39,041 nucleotides of DNA from Hofstenia miamia (taxonomy: Eukaryota; Xenacoelomorpha; Acoela). Numbering within the stretch: the first letter of the stretch is position 1; each line of letters starts with the position of its first letter. The translations under genes were made by a program, and so were the position numbers. Positions 31,851 through 39,041 of this stretch are shown one piece after another. Under the pieces are notes generated by a model, which saw only the letters and a program-made list of their open reading frames with translations, searched no databases and was not told where the DNA came from. Where the stretch lies: positions 1,523,987 to 1,563,027 of the forward strand of contig SCFE01000102.1 of assembly GCA_004352715.1 (NCBI GenBank). Direction: 5' to 3'.

Positions 31851-32810
31851 AGAAAATATTTTGTAGGCATATCACGTTTACCTGTCAAAACCTGGGGTTC
31901 TGGGTCTTACAAAATTTTAAGTTTCTACTTTGATGCAAGTCATACTTCATAGTATCAAAAATCATTGAGCAACGCTGGTAGTAAGAGGGATTCATCATGT
32001 ATCCATAGTAAAAATACTGTTAAACAGTAGTTATTTTTGCTGACCTTAACGGGCGTATTTCATCAATAAATGGCTTTAGCAGCCAATTTTTAGTTGCCAT
32101 ATAAATGTTTTTGTTTTTGCCTGAATCATCATCATTGACTTTTCAAAAACTACAGAATGTATGCTGTTTCATACATGGATTTCAAAAGTTCATTCAATTT
32201 GCATCTACCATCAACAATGGCCATAGATAGACCTTGAAGGCCAACTGTAACACAATTCAGCTTCATCAGGTCTCCTGAGAATCTGATGATTTCAATGTCC
32301 TCTCTTGCCATGGGTATCATGTCTGCAAAAACACCTAAGTTGTGTGTTGAATGTTTGTTTGGCCCAATAATTAATTATCAAAAGAAATCGAGAATGAATT
32401 TTTGTTAGTTTTCTGTTATGCTTGCTTCATTGTAAGCAAATGCATAGCCAACAAATGTAATATGTCTCTGTTCGTCTGTGTGTGTGTGTGTGTATGTGGG
32501 AAGGTAGAGGGATGGGGAAGGTGGAGGCCAAGAAATGGAGCTTGCACCAGATTGTGTTAACTTTAATAGGGTATTATTTTCAGCATTGTTTTTATGCCAC
32601 CACTGATATTTCTGATAATTATTATAGCAATTACGCAAATTTCTTTCAATGTAGAACCCTTGAATGTAAACCTATTTTGGTTGCACAGGGTTGTGCCGAA
32701 ATTGGAAGCAGAAATCCGCATTGCGTGATTTCCTGTAAGTTACTTCATCAATTTGAACTCATTTACCCATGGTGACGAAACAACCAGTTTTTTTCACTGA
32801 ACAGTTTGAC
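31851..32810. other. Intergenic with (GT)n, no firm gene
   Basis: A (GT)n tract lies at 32478-32493. A minus-strand stretch at about 32150-32330 is protein-like over about 50 codons but needs a frame change. The plus-strand frame at 32482-32775 starts inside the GT tract. I call no gene. Confidence 0.35.
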
Positions 32811-32820
32811 ATAGGGAGAC

Positions 32821-33013
32821 CGGGGCAAGTTGATACCGATTTTCTTTTTTGGGGTCTGCTATAAAAGAAAAAAATCTTAAAAAAAATATCAATGCTATTA
32901 GGACTATTGTACAATTTCGAAAATTGGTCCTGTAATCAGTGAGCGGCTGGTTATCATCACTTGGCATTACAGTCCGATTAATTACTTTATCCAAAAAGTA
33001 TCAACTTGCCCCG
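32821..33013. mobile_element. MITE with perfect 16-bp terminal inverted repeats
   Basis: CGGGGCAAGTTGATAC (32821-32836) is exactly inverted at 32998-33013. The element of about 193 bp is non-coding. The target duplication is unclear. It ends nine bases before the Tc1 element begins. Confidence 0.7.
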
Positions 33014-33214
33014 ACTATGTATACCTCGTTGCAAAAAAAATGGCCACGGCCTGTAGATTTCAAAACACGAATAATTCCCTAATAAGGCATTTAGCTAAAA
33101 ATTTCTCAAAACGAACATGGTAGACAAACGTCTCTAGATTCAATTGGTAGCACACACAACACGATTACTTTGCAAAGTACCTGTCAACAGTTAGTTTTGC
33201 CTTGCACAACTGCA

Positions 33215-34297
33215 ATGAATCAGTCAAAGCGAGACACACTTGAATTTCTTTACAAGCACGTGTCAACGGACCGCGAATTTTTGCGACCATGTTCTGCAAT
33301 GAACGGCCGAACTTTTCGTAGGAATATTAAAAAGTTGGAAAAAGGTGGGACGTTACAAAGGGAGCGGGGAAGTGGCCGACCCCTAAAAATCACTGGAAAC
33401 GAGAAGAAGCGACTTACGCAATTTTCCTTGAAAATTCCGGCATTTTCAACGAAAGAGGTAAGAGAAGTTTTTGTTCAGAAGACAGGGATCCAGGTTGACC
33501 AGTCAACTGTATACAGAACCCTACGGACTGCTGGCGTTACTAAAAAACTGGGAAAAATTGTCCCTCAAATTACCGAAAACCATAAGCGGAAACGTTTGGA
33601 GTTCGCTTCCTGCTGGAAAAGCTATCCATTTGAGGACGTCTTCCTATCTGACGAATGTGTGATCNNNNNNNNNNNNNNNNNNNNNNNNNNNNNNNNNNNN
33701 NNNNNNNNNNNNNNNNNNNNNNNNNNNNNNNNNNNNNNNGACGTCTTCCTATCTGACGAATGTGTGATCCAGCTCTATCGGAATAAGGTGGCACTTTGGA
33801 GTCCGCGGGGGAAGAGAGTGCGAAAACCGTTTCCAAAGTTTTCCCCCAAAATCATGGTTTGGGGTGCTCTCTCATATCGAAGTTTTTACCTCGTAATTTT
33901 GGAACAAGGAACTATCAACAGTCAAAAATATTGCCAGATCGTCCAGAAATTTGCTATGGAGCATGCTAACTTGGTTTATCCCGATGGGTGGATTTTGGAG
34001 CAAGATGGTGCGACTCCTCACACATCAAGGCAAACTCGTGAGTTTTTGGAGGAAAATTCTATCCAAATCTTACAATGGCCGCCAAATTCCCCGGATATTA
34101 ATCCAGTAGAGAACGTTTGGAATATCTTAAAAACAAATATTGAGAAGAGAATGCCAAAAACCAAGCTGGAATTGATCGAATTTGTTCGAAATGCAGAGCA
34201 CGAGATAACCCCTGAAGTAAGAAGAAATTTAATGTCTTCCATTTCTGGACGTTTGGAGCGCTGCATAGGAAACAACGGAGCTCTAGTGGAAAACTGA
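33215..34297 (+). CDS. Tc1-like transposase (DD34E), probably intact
   Basis: This is a cut-and-paste transposase of the Tc1 family, nuclear, inserting at TA. The start chosen is ATG 33215 (MNQSKRDTLEFLYKH); the frame is open further up but this start fits the family. The N-terminal paired-like DNA-binding region includes the linker RGSGRPLKIT and a second helix-turn-helix with VDQSTVYRTLRTAGV. The catalytic core has LSDECVI (first Asp), MVWGALSYRS, WILEQDGATPHTS (second Asp) and SPDINPVENVW (Glu), with exactly 34 residues between the last two acidic residues. The frame is interrupted only by 75 N (33665-33739) bracketed by the same 30 bases (33635-33664 and 33740-33769). 75+30=105 bases, exactly 35 codons, so the true protein should be about 325 residues from this ATG, or 340 from the first ATG at 33170. 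I see no stop or frameshift. Confidence 0.93.
   Translation: MNQSKRDTLEFLYKHVSTDREFLRPCSAMNGRTFRRNIKKLEKGGTLQRERGSGRPLKITGNEKKRLTQFSLKIPAFSTKEVREVFVQKTGIQVDQSTVYRTLRTAGVTKKLGKIVPQITENHKRKRLEFASCWKSYPFEDVFLSDECVIXXXXXXXXXXXXXXXXXXXXXXXXXDVFLSDECVIQLYRNKVALWSPRGKRVRKPFPKFSPKIMVWGALSYRSFYLVILEQGTINSQKYCQIVQKFAMEHANLVYPDGWILEQDGATPHTSRQTREFLEENSIQILQWPPNSPDINPVENVWNILKTNIEKRMPKTKLELIEFVRNAEHEITPEVRRNLMSSISGRLERCIGNNGALVEN
33635..33769 (+). other. Assembly artefact: 75 N between two identical 30-base copies
   Basis: The sequence starting GACGTCTTCCTATCTGACGA occurs immediately before and immediately after the N run. This is the signature of two contig ends that overlap but were not merged. It falls on the first catalytic Asp. 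Confidence 0.9.
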
Positions 34298-34415
34298 ATT
34301 AGTTGTATATAATGTGTCCATTTACCTTTGTTTCACTGAATATTTGTTTTCATATGTATATAAGTATATTGGTAATATACGATTTTCCAGTGGCCATTTT
34401 TTTTGCAATGAGATA

Positions 34416-34724
34416 CCAGTCACAATTGATAAAAAGTTAATTAATTATAAGCTTAAATTTGTTTAACGAAAAAAATTGGTAGTTGCACTATAGAACAAAT
34501 ACACAAAAACACAAAATAATTAGATAGGTCTCACAAATGTAAAAATTGCAATCGTCACACATTCTACATGGGACCATAGCAGACATTGGGTGTATTGCAC
34601 ACATTCTTCGTCTTGAACTCAATTTTTCCACGACTCTCTACATACCAAACAAATATTTCCTATGAACTCATCATCAGAGAAAGAGCAATACTTTTTGCTA
34701 AATCGTTTCCTTATTTCCTTATCA
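34416..34724. other. Intergenic, no gene seen
   Basis: AT-rich, nothing recognised. Confidence 0.4.
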
Positions 34725-35005
34725 TACTGAATTTATGTTATTGCTAAATGAGTGAATGAGTTCAGGAAATCTGTAATTAAAAAGTCATTGATTCCAGTGA
34801 AACCATAATAATAATAATAATAATGTAAATACCTGCCATGAACAAATAACTAGAGAACTGAAACAATCAGAATAGATATTGAGCTAATGTGTGCATAATC
34901 TCTTTGGACTTTGATGCCTGACAAATGAAAGTTTAGCAAAATATGCAGAGGTAGTGTAAACAAAATTTCTGCTCAATTATTTAAATGTGCTCCTGTAAAT
35001 TATTT
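34725..35005 (+). repeat. Duplicated block D2, copy a
   Basis: This aligns in the same orientation with 38215-38560. Shared text includes ACTGAATT...TATTGCTAAA, GGAAATCTGTAATT versus GAAAATCTGTAATT, TTGATTC-AGTGAAAC, ATACCTGC, ACTAGAGAACTGAA, GACTTTGAT and TTTAGCAAAA-ATGC. The copies are clearly diverged. A (TAA)n tract (34806-34824) interrupts this copy. Confidence 0.65.
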
Positions 35006-35854
35006 AGTTCCTGTGCTCTAGATTATTGCTAAATAAATATATAGATAATATAGATATGGCTGTATGCACATTAGCGATAAGACTAAAATTCCATTTCCTA
35101 AACAATGAAATGATAAAGGGAATACTTTTTCAAATTTTTACTGCAAAAAATGATTTTGCAGTGTATTAAGATAAGATATGAAGCAGTGAAGTCGCAAGAG
35201 GGTGCATTCATTAATTTCTTAATATATTTAATTGCACACCACTAAGGTGAGGAAAACCAAATTGATTTGTTTTAAATAACTGTTTACGAATCAAAAAAGG
35301 CAAGTTCAATACATACTTTAGAACAAAGTGAAACTGAACGATGTAAAAAAGGTTTATTCAGCAATAAATTATCGCAGAAGTTTTTATTGATTTACATGTC
35401 TAAGTGTAGACATAGACATTCATTTTTTTAAGTTAACAATCGACGTTGGGAATAAATTTTTGGGCAAATACTTTATGACATAATATTTAAAAGTAAAATG
35501 TCAAACAACACCTTTCTGACGAAAATTGATCACAAATGCTTTTGTGAGTGATTACAAGGGCCCTAAAATTCTATGTAGTCACTTTTTGTTTTCTTAAGCA
35601 TCATTTTCCGTAACATCCTACAAGCATATTTAAAGAAATTTCAATATCAATGTTTGTTTTTTTATTGCTTTACAAAAATTCACCTTTTTAAAGCAACAGC
35701 TAGTTGCAGTAATTTTATATTTAAAAATTGACTTAGATGTTCATCTTTCATTTATAAAATTGTCTAGCATCAAAAATTCGATTATTGCTAATTTCATAAG
35801 AAATTATTTTAAAATTACTAATCAATGACCTGGGAGAATTTTCTTGAACCACAT
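35006..35854. other. Intergenic, no gene seen
   Basis: AT-rich, no recognisable gene or repeat end. Confidence 0.4.
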
Positions 35855-36090
35855 ATGAACTGTTGCAGAAATTTAATCCAACACCTGTTGTTGTAGAAAA
35901 CGATTTCAGGCTTCTCAATTTGAACTGAAACTGGGACCAAATTGATTTAGTATTTGGTACTATATTGTTTTTGCTAAACTAAAATATGTCTGTAGTAGGC
36001 CTATCCCCTTCAGTATCCAATTTATACTGATATAATTTTAGAGTAATTAATTTTAGTATAAGACCAGAAATATGCTATATTAGACAAATT
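35855..36090 (+). repeat. Duplicated block D1, copy b
   Basis: The diverged partner of 13600-13830. The TATA box and small ORF that follow copy a are not preserved here. Confidence 0.5.
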
Positions 36091-36641
36091 TACGCATTTC
36101 TATCAAAGCTCAATAGTAGAAAGAACATCATCACGACCTTAAAATTGTTATCATAACGTATAGAAAAATGCATAAGTAATCAAAATAAAAATCAAACTTA
36201 TTGAAAATTATTTTGCAAAAATTGAATTTAAAACCTTCAGTACCCTCAGCAGAAATGTTTACTCCTGGTACTGAGTTTCACATTTGAATAAGATGTTTTA
36301 CGTACTTGCTACATAAATGAACTTTTTTCAGATCGCTGGGTTTCATTTTGAAATTTTATAGGTTACATTTTGGTGATAATCACAATAATTCAATAATTGA
36401 TTTCTCAGTAATGTATTAACAGTAAATTTCATACGCAAGAAATTGAAAATGATATTTTCCAGATTACATGAACCTAACTTCTTACTATTCTATTTTCATA
36501 TAGCTTTTTCATAAGAAAATCCATCTTTTGATGTTAATTTGGTAGCAAACCAGTAAACAAGAAATAGCAAACTTGATGACAAACGGATAACCAACTAGAA
36601 AGTGAATAATATTTCACATTCCTAAGCAGAGGTTGAAGATT
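36091..36641. other. Intergenic, no gene seen
   Basis: AT-rich, no credible ORF. Confidence 0.4.
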
Positions 36642-36649
36642 GCAATAAA

Positions 36650-36822
36650 CAGTGGCGGTCGCAAGGGGGTACATGGTGTAATTTCCACTGATAGGTTTGA
36701 AATTGCTCTCGACTGCTTCAATAAGAAATTTTTTGTAAAATATTGAAAAATTTATGAAAAGCCTAAGAAATTCATTTTGATGGTAATGACCCCCTCCGTC
36801 AGAATATCTGTATACACCCCTG
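36650..36822 (+). mobile_element. hAT-type MITE, copy 1 (173 bp)
   Basis: Begins CAGTGGCGGTCGCAAGGGGG and ends ...GTATACACCCCTG. It is flanked by a perfect 8-bp target duplication, GCAATAAA (36642-36649 and 36823-36830). It is non-coding. The 8-bp duplication and the CAG/CTG ends point to hAT. Confidence 0.85.
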
Positions 36823-36830
36823 GCAATAAA

Positions 36831-37178
36831 TACTAATAAAAAAACATTGTTGAAACTAAAAATTTTGCACTTTTAGTTCAATACTAATTCAAATTTGTCA
36901 AAACTGGAATTAGATTTAAAAAGTAGTCAAATTTATGAAATTGTATTCCTTAATAAAAACTTTTTCATAATTTATATGGATTACTCTCTAGCCACTCAAA
37001 TATTTATTGTGAATACATTATTTTGCATGTGAATTGTGTTTTTATGATTTTAAGGAATTTATGAAACATCAAATCTTGAAATACTTCACTGTCCATTGAT
37101 TACTGAATTACTCTGCTGGCCAATATTAGGGAAAATTCTTGCAAAAGTTACTTTTCTGTAAGGCTATGAGAAATGTCG
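36831..37178. other. Intergenic, no gene seen
   Basis: AT-rich spacer between the two MITE copies; nothing recognised. Confidence 0.4.
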
Positions 37179-37186
37179 ATCGCACA

Positions 37187-37432
37187 CAAGAGCGTATACA
37201 GAATTTTCTGACGGAGGGACATCTCAGTAATGACCAAAATTGGGGCAAATTCCCGCGAAGATCTTAAAATATTGAAAAAATATGACATTAAGAGTCATTT
37301 TAATACTTAGCTGTTAAAATATGTTGATCTTTTTATTGGCAATTTTTTGATGTAGCTAATTTTATCGAAATCCATTTTGAAAACTTGACGTGAGCACAAT
37401 TCTACCATATCCTCCGATTGTGTACGTCAATG
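37187..37432 (-). mobile_element. hAT-type MITE, copy 2 (246 bp), inverted
   Basis: The left end CAAGAGCGTATACAGAATTT followed by TCTGACGGAGGGACAT matches the 3' end of copy 1 read on its minus strand. The right end, read inward (CATTGACGTACACAATCGG), matches copy 1's 5' end. The flanks ATCGCACA (37179-37186) and ATCGTACA (37433-37440) form an 8-bp duplication with one mismatch. It is older than copy 1. Confidence 0.7.
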
Positions 37433-37440
37433 ATCGTACA

Positions 37441-38104
37441 CACTGATACAGATCATTCGTACTATTTACAGCAACCGTGACTGATTTTTGGAAGCACGGA
37501 ACGGCACGGTTTTTCAAAAATATCTAATTCTAGTAACAAATCAGACAAATATAAGTGTAATTTTTGTATTTTTGTTTGACAAATTTATTGTAAATGTTGG
37601 AAAAAATCAACTTTATTGTCATGAGAAAATGATTCTTCAATTCCGAAACACTTCTCCTTTTTAAGGAACAAAACAAAACGTATGGGTTTTCTCATTATTC
37701 CGAAATTGTTTGTAAAATTGGCATATATATAAATAGTACTCATCCTTATTGTTTGAATGTTGACTACTTATGGTGCTGTTTTCCATTCTAAATGAAACAA
37801 ATCGTTTACAAAATGCAACATGGTTATTAAAAAATTGTCGAACGTATGAGATTAAATAAATGATATTCCTATGGATGCCTTAAACTACATACTTCAACAC
37901 ACACACATAGGAAGATTATCTGAATTCTCTCATTACATTTTAGCTTTCAGACGTCATTTAATATGACTATGCAGCTATCTTGGATTTTAACCATATTAGT
38001 CTAAGAAAATTTTTGTTTTTTTGATAAAACGGAGTTCCAGACTTCAAAAACCAATTAAAAAATTTAAAAAGCATATCTAACACTTATGCAAAAGAAAGTT
38101 GTGA
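37441..38104. other. Intergenic, no gene seen
   Basis: AT-rich, no recognisable gene. Confidence 0.4.
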
Positions 38105-38293
38105 AAGACACGACTCTGCACCAAGCCGCAACTTCAAAATAAAATTCTATCCGATTCAGTCTATTTACAAAATTTGGCTGAAGAAATTGCCAGACAATTT
38201 AAAAAATATAATATTGTTCTAACCTTACTGAATTATGGTATTGCTAAAGGACTACCGCAGTTCAACAAGTTCGGAAAATCTGTAATTGAATAG
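38105..38293 (+). other. Open frame without ATG, possible exon or gene relic
   Basis: About 60 codons open from a TGA near 38103 to TAG 38291, with text ILSDSVYLQNLAEEIARQF and LLNYGIAKGLPQFNKFGK. It has no ATG and no domain that I recognise. Its 3' part overlaps duplicated block D2, whose other copy (34725 on) has lost the frame. It shares a short motif with the ORF at 30766. Confidence 0.25.
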
Positions 38294-38560
38294 TAATTGA
38301 TTCTAGTGAAACTGTAATTATGAAAATATGAATACTTATTGAAAAATACCAAAATAAATACCTGCAAATGAACAGGTTACTAGAGAACTGAAGTAATCAG
38401 AATTCAGATTCAGCTGCTGTACACATAATCAGTTTAGACTTTGATTGCGTAACCAATAAAAATTTAGCAAAACATGCCAAGTAGTGTAAATACATTAATT
38501 TATTGCTCTTGTACATTTTTTGAGTTTTGATTATTTCTAATTATATATTTTTATTGTAAG
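38215..38560 (+). repeat. Duplicated block D2, copy b
   Basis: The diverged direct partner of 34725-35005, about 3.5 kb away. Confidence 0.65.
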
Positions 38561-38673
38561 CTGTGAAATTCTGCAGAATAATCCAGTTACACGTCACTAT
38601 AAAAATAATGCCTAAATAAAACAATTTTCCGTGCTTTATGAATACATAACTAAAAGAACAGCTCCTTGGAGAA

Positions 38674-39041
38674 CAGAGGTGCACCCAGAGGGGGGGGGAA
38701 CTGGGGGAACGTTCCCTTCCATTCCTCATGAAATCTATGCTGATATGATAACATAGTACAAATATATTAAGCATTGTTTCAAATCTATCTGCAGGGGTAA
38801 GCAATAATTAAGTTATATTGCAATTATTACAATAATTGGAAATCGATTAATCTATTGAATACTTTAGAAGAAGAAAAATTACCAATAATTTACAATTATT
38901 TAGGTTCACTAAGAACGTTCTTACAAGCATTAATGGATGAAAATCTAGGTGAAACATAATAAAGTCCCAATTTGAATATCATTATTTTCCTGCCTAGTAA
39001 ATTAATACAGTATTGGCTATTGCATGTGTACAGCACAGTTT
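38674..39041 (-). repeat. Repeat family R1, right copy, runs off the window
   Basis: The inverted partner of 2704-2963. The terminus CAGAGGTGCACCCAGAGG is at 38674 and the element continues past base 39041. A G-run (GGGGGGGGG near 38690) and AACGTTCCC mark the subterminal region. Confidence 0.75.

Larger units (their letters stand above)
33024..34413 (+). mobile_element. Tc1-like DNA transposon, apparently complete
   Basis: The terminal inverted repeats are 24 bp (33024-33047 and 34390-34413) with 22 of 24 identical, sharing TTGCAAAAAAAATGGCCAC. They are flanked by TA on both sides (33022-33023 and 34414-34415), the expected Tc1/mariner target duplication. It contains one intact-looking transposase. 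Removing the 75 N and one copy of the duplicated 30 bases gives a true length near 1285 bp. The near-identical ends suggest a young insertion. Confidence 0.93.

Noticed and set aside
32150-32330. Minus-strand protein-like stretch with GDLMKLNCVTVGLQGLSMAI and a possible splice acceptor TTTTTGCAG
   Set aside because: On careful reading the promising frame changes at an AAA run near 32280 and has a stop just upstream; about 50 codons without an identifiable domain is not enough.
34018-34275. Minus-strand 85-codon ORF
   Set aside because: Antisense shadow of the Tc1 transposase.

Overview
The window looks like eukaryotic, almost certainly invertebrate animal, DNA. It is AT-rich and gene-poor. 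There are no operons, ribosome-binding sites or dense coding blocks, and long (TA)n and (ATT)n microsatellites are common. It carries a LIM/homeodomain-like reading frame and many decayed eukaryotic transposable elements (Tc1/mariner, hAT-type MITEs, an LTR retrotransposon, a LINE-type endonuclease). I cannot name the phylum from the sequence. Eight runs of N (1448-2447, 5191-5327, base 7855, 8560-8992, 19816-19944, 23281-24280, 25645-26644, 33665-33739) break the sequence, five of them beside TA repeats.

Layout. 1-1273 is a minus-strand, broken gag of an LTR retrotransposon running off the left edge. 2.6-2.96 kb is one end of a repeat whose inverted partner closes the window (38.67-39.04 kb). 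3.9-4.85 kb holds a minus-strand LINE-type endonuclease remnant with a reverse-transcriptase-like remnant beside it. 7002-7902 is a non-autonomous hAT-type element with 8-bp target duplications. 9.3-10.7 kb has two minus-strand remnants of repeated protein families. 12.85-13.2 kb holds a possible Tc1 fragment. 13.8-14.25 kb is a compact TATA box / 73-codon ORF / AATAAA unit, followed by a near-perfect palindrome. 16.5-17.3 kb holds the LIM/homeodomain-like frame. 17.48-18.44 kb is a solo LTR, followed by two dead minus-strand Tc1 elements (18.5-19.8 and 21.8-23.14 kb).

26.6-30.4 kb is the most unusual structure. A 5' LTR, a primer-binding site matching a tRNA-Arg 3' end, gag, a zinc knuckle and an aspartic protease are followed not by pol but directly by a full-length LTR of the same family in the opposite orientation. 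To its right lie a 62-codon ORF (30766-30954), a 0.85-kb imperfect hairpin (about 30996-31850), a 16-bp-TIR MITE, and a structurally complete Tc1 element (33024-34413). Its transposase reads as 340 uninterrupted codons once an assembly artefact is allowed for. The last 5 kb holds duplicated non-coding blocks and a pair of inverted hAT-type MITEs.

The parts do not form a pathway. The region reads as a sediment of transposable elements around one or a few small host-like genes. Sequence relationships below were judged by eye without database searches.
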